NCBI GenBank assembly: GCA_023435435.1
Contig: JAEYRW010000044.1
Span: 1-21,479 of the forward strand
Source: Bacillota bacterium
Lineage (GTDB): Bacteria; Bacillota; Clostridia; Christensenellales; Aristaeellaceae
Length of the DNA: 21,479 nucleotides
Reading direction: 5' to 3'
In this document: piece after piece, positions 7,293 through 15,745 of the stretch
Layout: each line of letters opens with the position of its first letter
Numbering within the stretch: the first letter of the stretch is position 1
Position numbers and translations under genes: made by a program
The notes under the pieces: generated by a model
The model's database searches: none
The model's input: only the letters and a program-made list of their open reading frames with translations
What the model was told of the DNA's origin: nothing

Positions 7293-8216
7293 TTATCCCT
7301 GAAAGGTTTGAATCCATTCATAAACCATGCGCGTTCCCTCAGAAAACGGAATCTCCGCCCTGTAGCCGCAGTCATTCTGAAGATCGTCCGTCGAAAAGGC
7401 GGAAAGAGGCATGCTTACCCCGGTGTAGGGAATGTCTCCGAAGACCATTTCCCGATCGGGACAGATTTCCCTTCCCATCTCCAGCAGGAACGCGCGAAGG
7501 GGCCGCGCGTTTCCGCTGCCAATGGTATATTCGCAGAAAGGCTTTCCCTTTTGCGCGATCAGATAAAAGGCCCTTGCCACGTCAGTTACATAGACAAAAT
7601 CGTAGTTTTGCGTCGCCGCGGTGAATTGAAGCGGCTCGCCCTGAAAAATCTTGCGAAGCGTGGTGTTGATAAACCTTGGCGAATACTCCCCAATGCCGTA
7701 CGCGTTTGTGATCATGGGCCATATAAGGTCAATGTGCGCCTCCGCGGCAACCGTCTGGCACAGGAAATGCGCCGTATGCTTTCCGATTCCGTAAACATAG
7801 CCCATGCCCGGTTTTGCACCGCGGGAATGCACCGCGGCCTCAATTTCTTTTTCCATAATGCTGCCCGCGCACACGAAACGTCCGCACCCCAATGAAGCGG
7901 CCGCTTTCAGACAGTCCACCGTCTGAAGCGCGTTTTCCATCTGAAGGCGGTAGTCGAAGCGCCGGGGACCGGCGGAACCGGTCCACGCGAAATGAACGAA
8001 TGTATCATACACGCCCTTGGGAATGGCTTCGACCAGGGCGCCCGTTTCGGATACGTCGGCCTGCAGATAGGTGAGCAGCGGGTGCGCCTCCAATCGTTTG
8101 GGCACGTCCAGCCGACCGATCGCCAGCACCGTCACGCCGTTGTCAAGAAAATACTTTACCGTATGGCTGCCCACAAATCCATCCGCGCCGGTGACAATCG
8201 CTTTTTCCATCCTCAT
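7293..8216 (-). CDS. NAD-dependent epimerase/dehydratase-family protein (extended SDR), probable CDP-sugar 4-reductase
   Basis: This extended short-chain dehydrogenase/reductase has 307 residues. The dinucleotide motif TGADGFVG spans residues 9-16. The catalytic set is Ser120 (CAGSIME), Tyr143 and Lys147 (YGIGK), with FVYVTDVARAFYL downstream. The family includes 4-epimerases, 4,6-dehydratases and 4-ketoreductases. Placed after a CDP-glucose 4,6-dehydratase and before a 3,5-epimerase, its likely role is reduction of the C4 keto group to give the finished CDP-6-deoxyhexose. That assignment is by context, and an epimerase role is possible. Its ATG overlaps the rfbG stop by four bases (ATGA), which implies translational coupling. 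A second ATG two codons later is an equally possible start. Confidence 0.86.
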   Translation of the reverse strand: MRMEKAIVTGADGFVGSHTVKYFLDNGVTVLAIGRLDVPKRLEAHPLLTYLQADVSETGALVEAIPKGVYDTFVHFAWTGSAGPRRFDYRLQMENALQTVDCLKAAASLGCGRFVCAGSIMEKEIEAAVHSRGAKPGMGYVYGIGKHTAHFLCQTVAAEAHIDLIWPMITNAYGIGEYSPRFINTTLRKIFQGEPLQFTAATQNYDFVYVTDVARAFYLIAQKGKPFCEYTIGSGNARPLRAFLLEMGREICPDREMVFGDIPYTGVSMPLSAFSTDDLQNDCGYRAEIPFSEGTRMVYEWIQTFQG

Positions 8217-9286
8217 TTACCCCGCCAGGAACAAAATTCCATAATCTGCGCATCCATACAGGCGCCGATGTCGCCGCCCGCCAACCAACACTTGCTCCAT
8301 TCAACAACCTTTTCAACCGATTCTTCCAAATCCCAGCGTGGGTTCCAGCCGAAGACGGCTTTCAATCGGGAAGAATCCAGCTTTAAAAAAGCGGCTTCAT
8401 GCGGCCCGGCCTCGCACGGACTGCTCCAGCGAAGTCCATCTCCCCATTTTTCTACGAAGAGATCGACCAGCGCCCCGGTTTGCGCGCAACCGCTCTCATC
8501 AGGCCCTACGTTATATTCCCCCGCTAGTTTATGATTCTCATATTGCCCGGCCGCGATCATCAGGTACGCGCACAAAGGCTCCAAAACGTGCTGATACGGG
8601 CGAGTGGACGACGGGTTGCGCACAATAATATCCCGATGGTTCATGGCCGCGCGCACACAGTCCGGAATAATCCGGTCGGCGGCGAAGTCTCCGCCGCCGA
8701 TGACATTGCCGGCGCGGGCGGTGGACACCGGAACACTTTCCTTGCCATCGCAGGGCGAAAAAAACGATCGCCTGTAACACTGTGTCACAAGCTCTGAACA
8801 GGATTTGGAATTGGAATACGGATCAAAGCCATTCAGCTCCTCGCTTTCCCGATAGCCCCATTCCCATTCGCGGTTCAGGTAAACCTTGTCGGTTGTGACG
8901 TTCAGAAAGGACCGCACGCAATCCGAGGTGCGGATGCATTCCAGGATGTTCACGGTTCCCATGACATTCGTCTCATAGGTGTATGCCGGTTCTTTATAGC
9001 CATCCCGCACAATGGGTTGCGCCGCCAGGTGAAATACGATTTCCGGCCTTGCCGCGTCAAAACCCGCCCTTAGACCGACGCGATCCCGTATGTCCCCGAT
9101 GATGGAGTGCACCGTCCGATCAATGCCGGCGAGATCGAACAGGGATGGATCGGTGGGGGGGCGCAGGGAATAACCGGTTACGACCGCGCCCAGGCGCACC
9201 AGCAGCTTGCAAAGCCATGCGCCCTTGAAGCCCGTGTGTCCCGTGACAAAGACCCTTTTTCCGTGGTAGAAGTCATTAAACATCAT
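8213..9286 (-). CDS. rfbG: CDP-glucose 4,6-dehydratase
   Basis: This is an NAD-dependent SDR enzyme that makes CDP-4-dehydro-6-deoxyglucose from CDP-glucose, in the cytoplasm. It has 357 residues, the usual length. The nucleotide-binding motif VTGHTGFKGAWL is at 14-25, FHLAAQPIV.DGY..P at 85-100, and the catalytic NVTTDKVY at 129-136. The active-site YSNSK is at 157-161, and RAGNVIGGGDFAADRIIPDC gives the characteristic substrate-binding stretch. These features, including the N-terminal FYHGKRVFVTGHTGFKG, are those of RfbG/DdhB rather than dTDP-glucose dehydratase. The start ATG at 9286 is preceded by GGGGAG; a second ATG follows at once. It lies 21 bases after rfbF and overlaps the SDR gene. 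This step is the committed branch toward CDP-linked deoxysugars. Confidence 0.95.
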   Translation of the reverse strand: MMFNDFYHGKRVFVTGHTGFKGAWLCKLLVRLGAVVTGYSLRPPTDPSLFDLAGIDRTVHSIIGDIRDRVGLRAGFDAARPEIVFHLAAQPIVRDGYKEPAYTYETNVMGTVNILECIRTSDCVRSFLNVTTDKVYLNREWEWGYRESEELNGFDPYSNSKSCSELVTQCYRRSFFSPCDGKESVPVSTARAGNVIGGGDFAADRIIPDCVRAAMNHRDIIVRNPSSTRPYQHVLEPLCAYLMIAAGQYENHKLAGEYNVGPDESGCAQTGALVDLFVEKWGDGLRWSSPCEAGPHEAAFLKLDSSRLKAVFGWNPRWDLEESVEKVVEWSKCWLAGGDIGACMDAQIMEFCSWRGK

Positions 9287-9307
9287 GCTGTTCTCCCCGT
9301 CATGCGC

Positions 9308-10090
9308 CTAATCCCCCCAGACATTCCAGGGCGCGCTTCCGGATTCCCACAATTCTTCCAGCTTCTGCTTTTCCCGAAGCGTGTCCATGCATTGCCAGAA
9401 GCCATAGTGTTTATAGGCCATCAATTGGCCTTCCTTGGCGATGTTCGCGAGAGGTTCTTTTTCCAGCACCGTTTCATCCCCCGCAATATGATCAATAAAC
9501 GCCGGATTGCATACCATGAAACCGATATTGATCATATTCCCGTCGCTCTGGATTTTCTCGCGGAACTCCTCGATCTGCCCGTCCTCGCGGATGTCCAGCA
9601 TGCCGAACCGCTGTCCCGGACTATAGCAGCTGATTGTAACAAGTTTCTGATTCTGCCGATGGAAATGCAGGGTCGCCTGGATGTCAACATCCGAGACCCC
9701 GTCCCCGTATGTCAGAAAAAAGGGCTCATCCCCCAAAAATTTCCTTACTCTTTTTACGCGCCCGCCGGTCATGGTGGATAGACCGGTGTCAACCACCGTC
9801 ACATTCCAAGGCTCGCAATGCTGATCGTGTACTTGAATTTGATTCTTGCCTTCCGAAAAGCGGAAAGTTACATCGCTGTTGTGCAGAAAGTAATTTGCGA
9901 ACCATTCCTTGATGACTTCCTGCTTATATCCCGCGCAAATGATAAAATCGTTAAACCCAAAATGAGAATACAATTTCATAATGTGCCAAAGAATCGGCTT
10001 CCCGCCAATTTCGATCATTGGCTTTGGCCTCAAATGACTTTCCTCGGAAATCCGCGTGCCAAATCCGCCCGCCAATATAACGACTTTCAT
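9308..10090 (-). CDS. rfbF: Glucose-1-phosphate cytidylyltransferase
   Basis: This enzyme catalyses CTP + glucose 1-phosphate to CDP-glucose + pyrophosphate and starts the CDP-deoxysugar route. Its 260 residues match RfbF. The nucleotidyltransferase signature is MKVVILAGGFGTR (1-13) with RPKPMIEIGGKPILWHIMK just after. The RfbF-specific segments are FANYFLHNSDVTF, CEPWNVTVVDTGLSTMTGGR, TYGDGVSDVDI and GFWQCMDTLREK near the end. The start at 10090 aligns with known RfbF N-termini; an in-frame ATG at 10108 would add six residues (MNGGGN). It is followed by rfbG 21 bases downstream. No obvious promoter is seen in the 158 bases upstream, so it may be read through from the 745-residue transferase gene. 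Confidence 0.96.
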   Translation of the reverse strand: MKVVILAGGFGTRISEESHLRPKPMIEIGGKPILWHIMKLYSHFGFNDFIICAGYKQEVIKEWFANYFLHNSDVTFRFSEGKNQIQVHDQHCEPWNVTVVDTGLSTMTGGRVKRVRKFLGDEPFFLTYGDGVSDVDIQATLHFHRQNQKLVTISCYSPGQRFGMLDIREDGQIEEFREKIQSDGNMINIGFMVCNPAFIDHIAGDETVLEKEPLANIAKEGQLMAYKHYGFWQCMDTLREKQKLEELWESGSAPWNVWGD

Positions 10091-10124
10091 ATTCCCGCCC
10101 CCATTCATGTGTCCCTAAATTCGG

Positions 10125-10170
10125 TTCCCGAAAACACGCGCGCCCGGTTGCGAGTCATTGATTTCGGGAA
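10125..10170. promoter_or_regulatory. Inverted repeat upstream of rfbF
   Basis: TTCCCGAAA (10125-10133) and TTTCGGGAA (10162-10170) form a perfect nine-base inverted repeat with a 28-base spacer. It lies 35-80 bases before the rfbF start, in the gap after the 745-residue transferase gene. It could be an RNA hairpin between the two genes or a dimeric regulator site. Neither is shown, and no T-run follows on either strand. Confidence 0.35.
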
Positions 10171-10248
10171 ATGCCGCCCCATTGACCGCCGCATCGGAAC
10201 CCCGCCCTGAAGATCGCCCGCCGGCGAGGGCGTTTTGGCGAGCGCGTC

Positions 10249-12486
10249 CTATTTGAGCAGCAGCAGGTACAATTTGGGGATGTCGGGGTCGTCGGGCAGG
10301 AGCTGGCTCATCTGGTCGAGAACGATCTTCGCGTTTTGCAGGTCGCCCTTGCGGACAAACTCTGAGACGGTGATTTTCAGCCGAGCGGCCAGCGCGCGAA
10401 ACTCCTCGTTCGCCTGTGACTGAGACGCCTCTTTTTCCCGTTCGATTCGGGTTTCGAGGTCTCTCCTCATCATTTCGACAACGTCCACCAGATCGTTCTT
10501 GAGATGAAGCGCCTTCCGGAGCATCCGCGCCTGCGCGGCGAGGTCGCCCGCGCCGCCGAAGTCGGCGGCTTGCTTCAGATAGAATGCCGACCGGGCGGCG
10601 GGCGTCAGGTAATTGCAGCGCGCCTCGGTAAAGTTGTCCGGATTGCTCAGCGCGAGGTGGTACGCGTACAGATGGTCGATGTAACGAAGGAAGCTCTCGG
10701 ATCCCGCCGCGGCGCTTTGAGACCCGCCCTCCTTGAGCGCCCTCCGCTCAATGGTGAGTTCAAGCGCCCGGACTTCCAGAGAATCCTCCGCAAAATACCC
10801 TTTGAGGGATTGAAGCACGTCGCGCGCCTGATCCAGGGGGGAGGTGTTGACGAGCACGCGCATGGCGTCGCTCCATTGGTCGATGCTGATTTTGCCCGCA
10901 AATTTTGTCAGATCAAGGCCGTTGCGGCAGGCCATCTTCACCAATTCCTGAACGAAGACCAGGTTCTCCAGATCGAGGGAATGGTCAAAAAGCGCGGCCA
11001 AAAGCTTTTGATCCCGCGCCTTTTCGGCGGCGCGCATTTTCAGAAGGAGGATGTATGGCTGATCAAGGGTCAAACCTGCGAGAAATTCGGCCAGCCGAAC
11101 CTGATTTTCGTGCAGCATGGCCGGTTCGAGGCAGGGTTGAACGCTGGAAAGGAAGCACGAAACGGTGCTGTCCTTTTCAAGGTAGGGCTCGATGAGGGGA
11201 TACAGCGCGCCGAACGATTCCGTACTCGCCGCAAACAGAACCATCATCAGCATGCATTGCTCAAGGATCATGTAGCCTTCGCCCGGATGCGCGGCAATCC
11301 GCCGGATATAATTCCAGCAGCGCGCCTCGTCCCCCTTGTCGATGGCGATTCTCAATCCGGTCTGCAGCACGGCAGAACGGCTGGGATCGAGGGCGCTCAT
11401 GCCCAGCAGCAGCACCTGCTGCGCGGCAAGCCGGTCGGGGTTCTCGTCCAGAATGTCCAGCCACCGGAAATACGCGTCCACGTTCAGAAGCGTCTTCTCA
11501 GGATCGAAGAGCACTTGGGCGCAGTCGTTCAGCTTCTGGCAGATGCCGGCTTTGGCCAGCTCGGAGATGTCCGGCCGGTTGAGCAGGCGTTCGGATTGTT
11601 CCAGCGCGTCGTCCCATTTTTTGTCGCATAAGAGGGCGTTGATCCAAAGGTGCGAGAGCATGGAAACGTATCGTTCGGTGCCCGGGAAAGTGCCTTCTTC
11701 CACCGTTTCGCGGCACAGCCGCGCCACTTTGGCGTATTCGTGGCTGATGAAATATTCCTGCGCCAGATGCGCGGCGACGCGCGGGGAACCCGGCTGTTCC
11801 GCCAGCAGTTTCTCCAGGGACTGGGCATTTCGCATGCAGTGCCTTTGAAAGGCCTCCCGGCTGTCGTAGACGTATCCGTAGTGGTGCACGAACGCGTCGA
11901 GGGTTTTGACGCGCGGCGTAAAATCCACCAGATGCTCGTGAATCCTGTCCTCAAAATGAACCCGTCCGTTCAGGCGGACAATCCGGTCGGCAATGGTGTC
12001 CGCATACTTCCGGCCGCTGCGATCCGAATAATTGCGCACGCTGTACTGGCAGACGCCGTACCTCGGATCGTCCGTCTTGAGAAAATCGATGATGGCGGAC
12101 ACGTCCTCGAACCACTCGTCGTCGTCCAGAAACAAAAACCACGCGCCCTTTGCCAGCTTGAGGCCCGCGTTCCGGGCGGCGGAAAAATCGTCGCACCACA
12201 CAAAGCGGACGATTTTGTCCGTGAATTCCCGGGCCACATCGAGCGATCCGTCGGAATTCTCAGGGCCTACCGTATCGATCACGATCAATTCGCTGGGAAA
12301 CGCGTCGAGCAAGGGTTTGACCGAGTTCAGGCATTTGCGTATCGTATCAATGCGATTGGAGACCAGAAGCGATATGGTCAGCTTGACGCGGCTCTTTGCC
12401 ATGGTCGCGCCATTTTGCGGAAACGCAATAATCCGGGGTTTTTTTTTGTCGCTGTGATGTGCGGGCTCCGCCCCTTTTTTGTTCAT
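10249..12486 (-). CDS. Large family 2 glycosyltransferase with TPR-like C-terminal region
   Basis: This 745-residue protein opens with a GT-A domain at about 34-280. LTISLLVSNRIDTIRKCLNS begins the fold, IVIDTVGPENSDGSLDVA is the donor loop, WCDDFSAARNAGL (98-109) is typical of this subgroup, and the acidic motif FLFLDDDEWFED is at 117-128. From about residue 200 to the end it is helical with TPR-like repeats, for example HLAQEYFISHEYAKVARLCR and the last segment QNAKIVLDQMSQLLPDDPDI. This architecture occurs in clostridial transferases that glycosylate proteins or surface glycans; the target here is unknown. GGGAGG sits six bases before the ATG at 12486. An internal ATG at 12402 (MAKSRVKL) matches the usual domain start but has no ribosome binding site. 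It is first in the glycan locus, 158 bases before rfbF, and no transmembrane segment is evident. Confidence 0.9.
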   Translation of the reverse strand: MNKKGAEPAHHSDKKKPRIIAFPQNGATMAKSRVKLTISLLVSNRIDTIRKCLNSVKPLLDAFPSELIVIDTVGPENSDGSLDVAREFTDKIVRFVWCDDFSAARNAGLKLAKGAWFLFLDDDEWFEDVSAIIDFLKTDDPRYGVCQYSVRNYSDRSGRKYADTIADRIVRLNGRVHFEDRIHEHLVDFTPRVKTLDAFVHHYGYVYDSREAFQRHCMRNAQSLEKLLAEQPGSPRVAAHLAQEYFISHEYAKVARLCRETVEEGTFPGTERYVSMLSHLWINALLCDKKWDDALEQSERLLNRPDISELAKAGICQKLNDCAQVLFDPEKTLLNVDAYFRWLDILDENPDRLAAQQVLLLGMSALDPSRSAVLQTGLRIAIDKGDEARCWNYIRRIAAHPGEGYMILEQCMLMMVLFAASTESFGALYPLIEPYLEKDSTVSCFLSSVQPCLEPAMLHENQVRLAEFLAGLTLDQPYILLLKMRAAEKARDQKLLAALFDHSLDLENLVFVQELVKMACRNGLDLTKFAGKISIDQWSDAMRVLVNTSPLDQARDVLQSLKGYFAEDSLEVRALELTIERRALKEGGSQSAAAGSESFLRYIDHLYAYHLALSNPDNFTEARCNYLTPAARSAFYLKQAADFGGAGDLAAQARMLRKALHLKNDLVDVVEMMRRDLETRIEREKEASQSQANEEFRALAARLKITVSEFVRKGDLQNAKIVLDQMSQLLPDDPDIPKLYLLLLK

Positions 12487-12953
12487 GGCAACCTCCCTGT
12501 GTCAAATCTGAAAATGCGGACCGCGCGGCAGCCGCCGGAAGCCGTTCCGCATGAACGGTAATTCACTCCAATGTCTATATCGGCACGGGCCGCGGTTTTT
12601 ACAATCGCGGCGCAAATCCGATCCTGCATTTCCGTTTTGGCCCCCGGATGCGCATGGGTGCCGCCAATTAACCGGATCGCGGCTGTGATGGACAGGCATG
12701 CCGGGGAAGTAGAAAAGGAGGACGTGACGGCGTTGAAATCGTCCCCGGCGCGGACGATGGAGGGACCGGGTTTTGAAGCACCGTCCCGCGCTTTCCAAAC
12801 GATAAGCTGCCTCACCGCATGATCGCATGCGGGCGCCGGATTTTCAAGTGACAGTTCGGCGCGCCGGAATGGACAAAAGCGATTCGCACCGGGGAACGCG
12901 CCGACGGATTAACTTGTTCTCGCCGTCCGCGCGCGTCCGTATGATGCTACGAG
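12487..12953. other. 467-base intergenic stretch with small hairpins
   Basis: This lies between the divergent 745-residue transferase and MATE genes. Small hairpins are visible: CCGTTC/GAACGG (12542-12558) and CCGCATG/CATGCGG with loop ATCG (12815-12832). Open frames of 83 residues (plus, 12571-12822) and 110 residues (minus, 12483-12815) overlap almost completely on opposite strands. Neither resembles a family I know, so neither is called. An AGGAGG at about 12716 precedes a possible GTG/TTG start inside the plus frame. A weak minus-strand promoter (TATAGA at 12574-12579, TTGTAA at 12599-12604, spacing 19) may serve the transferase. It could hold a decayed gene. Confidence 0.4.
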
Positions 12954-14303
12954 GTGATGCGCGTGCGGATCGATATGACCGTAGGGAGCCCGCTGAAGCG
13001 TATTTTGGCGTTCAGCGCGCCGCTCATGGCGGGGAGCGTCCTCATGCAGGCGACGAGCCTGCTGGACAGCCTGATGGTCGGACGGGTGGCCGGCGTAAAG
13101 GCGTTTGCGGCAATCGCCTCCGCCACGCCGGTGGCGTTTCTCGCCGCGGGCGCGCTCATGGGCTTTTGCGCGGGCTTTTTGATCCCCATCGCCCTTGCCG
13201 TGGGCGCGAACGACCGGGAAAAGGCGAACCAGTATGCGTGCGCGGCGCTTTTAACCACGGTCTTTCTGTCCGCCGTCATCGCCATTCCCGCCGCGGCGCT
13301 TTCCGGCAGGATGATCGCGCTCACGGGAACGCCCGCGGACATTGCGGAGGACGCGGCAAAATATCTCCGGGTCGTTCTGATGGGCCTTCCGATCCCCCTC
13401 GTGATGATGACCCTCGCGGGCATTTTGCGCGCGGAGGGCGACACCAAAACGCCGTTCCTGTTTCAGGCGCTGGGCATGGTTCTGCATCTTTTGCTGGACG
13501 TTCTGTTTCTGATTTTCCTGAAAATGGGCGTGGTCGGCGCGGCGCTCGCGTCCGTGTGCGCCCATGCGGTTGCCTCCGCCCTGTGCCTCAGGCTCGTGCT
13601 GCGCGGACACCCGGGCATCCTGCGCTGCCTTTGGCGCGTGCCGCCGCGGAGCGTGCTCAGGCGTCTTATGGCAATGGGCGTGCCGCTGGGGCTGACCAGC
13701 CTCATCAATTCCGCGGGCGCGGCGGTGTTTCAATACGCGATCAACACGCGCGGGAGCGACACCGTCGCGGCCGTCGCCATGGCCGAGCGCCTGTTTGCGC
13801 TGGGCGTCATGCCCGTGATGGTTCTGGGCGGCGCGGCGGAGGTGTTCAGCGGGCAGAACTACGGCGCAAACCGCGTCGGCCGCATCCGCACCGGCATGAC
13901 GAAGCTGTTTCTGCTCGTGACCGGGGTGTTCTGGCCCATCGCCTCGCTCATGGCCGCTGGGAGCGGCCGATTTTTGCCGCTGCTGTTCGGCAATGCGGCC
14001 CTTGCGCTTACCCCGCTTGCCGGGCGGTACCTTGCGTGGTGCGCCCTCGCGCTGCCGCTCCTGGCCGCGGGTTCCATACTGAAAAACGTGCTGCAGGGGA
14101 TCGGCAAGCCGGGCAAGGCGCTCATTGCCGCCGTGTACGATTTACTGGTTCGGCTGGCGTGCGCGCTTTGGGGCGTCAAAGCGTTCGGGTTCGCGGCAAT
14201 CTGTGCGGTCAATCCCATGGGATGGACGCTGTCCGCGCTGGCTCTGGTGGTGCGCTGCCATGCGGAATACAGGCGCGCCATGCCGGATGAGGCGCCCGGC
14301 TGA
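12954..14303 (+). CDS. MATE-family efflux transporter
   Basis: This inner-membrane antiporter of the multidrug and toxic compound extrusion family has 449 residues and about twelve hydrophobic segments. MATE features include the first-helix stretch PLMAGSVLMQATSLLDSLMV followed by GR, and LGMVLHLLLDVLFLIF between the halves. The second half starts near residue 235 (RLMAMGVPLGLTSLINSAGA) and carries the repeat-related QNYGANR. It probably exports drugs or metabolites using a sodium or proton gradient; the substrate cannot be told. It is very rich in G+C (44 of 60 bases at 13741-13800). The start is unsettled. GTG at 12954 and ATG at 12957 lie too close to GAGG (12951-12954), while GTG at 12963 has that site at a normal distance and gives a protein three residues shorter. 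It is a single plus-strand gene whose end converges on the phosphodiesterase gene. Confidence 0.92.
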   Translation: MMRVRIDMTVGSPLKRILAFSAPLMAGSVLMQATSLLDSLMVGRVAGVKAFAAIASATPVAFLAAGALMGFCAGFLIPIALAVGANDREKANQYACAALLTTVFLSAVIAIPAAALSGRMIALTGTPADIAEDAAKYLRVVLMGLPIPLVMMTLAGILRAEGDTKTPFLFQALGMVLHLLLDVLFLIFLKMGVVGAALASVCAHAVASALCLRLVLRGHPGILRCLWRVPPRSVLRRLMAMGVPLGLTSLINSAGAAVFQYAINTRGSDTVAAVAMAERLFALGVMPVMVLGGAAEVFSGQNYGANRVGRIRTGMTKLFLLVTGVFWPIASLMAAGSGRFLPLLFGNAALALTPLAGRYLAWCALALPLLAAGSILKNVLQGIGKPGKALIAAVYDLLVRLACALWGVKAFGFAAICAVNPMGWTLSALALVVRCHAEYRRAMPDEAPG

Positions 14304-14322
14304 AGCGCCCATTTGAAAAGGA

Positions 14323-14350
14323 ACGCGCCCGGCTTTTTGCCGCGGCGCGT
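14323..14350 (-). terminator. Intrinsic terminator between convergent genes
   Basis: ACGCGCCCGGC and GCCGCGGCGCGT pair as an 11-base stem with one bulged C and a five-base loop (14334-14338). On the minus strand the hairpin is followed by TTCCTTTTC, so it best ends the importer-phosphodiesterase operon. For the MATE gene on the other strand the T-tract is poor (CTTTT 11 bases on), so use in both directions is only possible. Confidence 0.6.
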
Positions 14351-14382
14351 CCGTGTCGTCTTTTCGGGTCAGATTTGGGCTG

Positions 14383-15684
14383 TCACTTCAGGATGTCGAA
14401 GGGTTTTCCGGGAAGGCCCGGCATCTCGAGGCCCGCGAGGGCGGCGAGGGTGGGACACTCGTCGAGCATGTCGCCGGTTTCCACGCGCACGCCCGGCCGG
14501 ATGTCCGGGCCGAAGGCGATGAACGGCGGTTTGAAGCCCTTGGACGGGTGGTGACCGTGGTTGGCGGCGTAGCTGCGGTATGCGGCGGAACAGCGGGGAA
14601 TCACCACCGAACCCGTCAGCTCGTTCATGAACTGCGTGCCCCTGGCACCTTCCACGACGAAGGAGAAGCTGCCCGCGAGCCCTTCCTCGGAAAGCGCCTC
14701 GTCCGCGGTGTATACGCGCTCGATGTAGGCGGGGAAGCGCGCCTGAATGTTCAGAAGTGTTTCATGGACGCGCGTCCGCAGCGCCTCGTCCGCGCCCTCC
14801 ACGAGATTGATGTGCGCGGAGAAACCCGCAGAGAAGCTGTACGCGCGGTAGGAGGCGGCCGTCCCGTTTGCGTCCGCGTCGATGAGCCCGGCCTCGCGCA
14901 GGAGCACGTTTATGTTGAACAGCGCGTCGATGTCGATCTGTCCGTGGTCGCCCAAAATCACGAAGTTCGTGTCCTCGAACGTCCCGGCGTCCTTGGTCGC
15001 CTGCACGAACCGCCCCGCAATGACGTCGAGCATCCTGAGGCAGACCGCCACCTCGCGGCTTGCGTCACCGTAGACGTGACGGAAGTGGTCGAGGTGCACC
15101 ACGTGGCAGAAAAGCAGGTCCGGCGCATGGCTGCGCGCGATGTCGATGCCCGCCTCCACGGCGTATTCGACCAGATCCTCGTTGTTTTTCCAGTCGAAGT
15201 GCCGGTAGAACCGGTCGTAATAGAGTTCCATGGCCCGGGGGGACGCGGTGCGGGCAAACAGTGCCCGGGGGTCCTCGCCCCGGATGGGCCAGATTTCAGG
15301 CAGGTTGATGCCGCGCGCGTCTCCGGCGGTCACCGGCCACGAGACGGTGGCCGCCTCGCGTCCCGCTTCCCACGCGGCGTCGACGAGGGTCTTTGCCTTC
15401 ACATATTTCTTTTCCCAGTACCAGTCGGAGCCCATGATGTTCCAGTCCGGGCACTCGGGCGCGAGGGACGAGCGCATGTTGTGGAAAATGCCGTGGACGG
15501 CGGGAGGCTGGCCGGTGATGATGGAGGTGTGGATGGGATAGGTGAGGGTTGGATAGACCTCGCGCACGGATTTGACGATGGCGGCGTCCTTGAACAGTTC
15601 GGCGCAGTAGGGGAGTCTTTCGAGAATATCCACGTCGTTTGACTGAAGCGCGTCGAACGAAAGCACGATGAGCTTGTTTTTCAT
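14383..15684 (-). CDS. Nucleotide pyrophosphatase/phosphodiesterase-type hydrolase (alkaline phosphatase superfamily)
   Basis: This metal-dependent phosphodiesterase of the type I/NPP family has 433 residues. The start at 15684 follows GGAGG and puts VLSFDALQ (metal ligand D11) at the N-terminus. The nucleophile is probably T48 in YPTLTYPIHTSIITG. Other metal-ligand motifs are HLDHFRHVYG (D199, H203), ILGDHGQ (D246, H247) and NHGHHPS (H376). The set of active-site residues is complete. No signal peptide is visible, so it should act in the cytoplasm. It is last in an ABC importer operon, 61 bases after the binding-protein gene. It could therefore cleave an imported phosphodiester, such as a glycerophosphodiester or phospho-sugar compound, which would play the part of UgpQ in other bacteria. 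The family is sure; the substrate is inferred from context only. Confidence 0.88.
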   Translation of the reverse strand: MKNKLIVLSFDALQSNDVDILERLPYCAELFKDAAIVKSVREVYPTLTYPIHTSIITGQPPAVHGIFHNMRSSLAPECPDWNIMGSDWYWEKKYVKAKTLVDAAWEAGREAATVSWPVTAGDARGINLPEIWPIRGEDPRALFARTASPRAMELYYDRFYRHFDWKNNEDLVEYAVEAGIDIARSHAPDLLFCHVVHLDHFRHVYGDASREVAVCLRMLDVIAGRFVQATKDAGTFEDTNFVILGDHGQIDIDALFNINVLLREAGLIDADANGTAASYRAYSFSAGFSAHINLVEGADEALRTRVHETLLNIQARFPAYIERVYTADEALSEEGLAGSFSFVVEGARGTQFMNELTGSVVIPRCSAAYRSYAANHGHHPSKGFKPPFIAFGPDIRPGVRVETGDMLDECPTLAALAGLEMPGLPGKPFDILK

Positions 15685-15700
15685 GTTTCCTCCGATCAAA

Positions 15701-15729
15701 TCGGGCAAGCCGGCGCGCGGCTTGCCCGA
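15701..15729 (-). promoter_or_regulatory. Intercistronic hairpin between binding-protein and phosphodiesterase genes
   Basis: TCGGGCAAGCC (15701-15711) and GGCTTGCCCGA (15719-15729) form a perfect 11-base stem with a seven-base loop. On the minus strand it begins 17 bases after the binding-protein stop and is followed by only TTT. Such hairpins commonly protect the 3' end of binding-protein mRNA or partly terminate transcription. Either would give more binding protein than phosphodiesterase. Confidence 0.7.
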
Positions 15730-15745
15730 CCTGACTTGTTGTTTG

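Noticed and set aside
12827..14290. 487-codon plus-strand frame overlapping the MATE gene
   Set aside because: It is a shifted frame of the MATE gene in very G+C-rich DNA. Its translation is Arg/Gly/Pro-rich with no domain, whereas the MATE frame has clear family motifs.
14353..15642. 429-codon plus-strand frame opposite the phosphodiesterase gene
   Set aside because: It is antisense to a gene with a full catalytic motif set, and its own translation has no recognisable domain.
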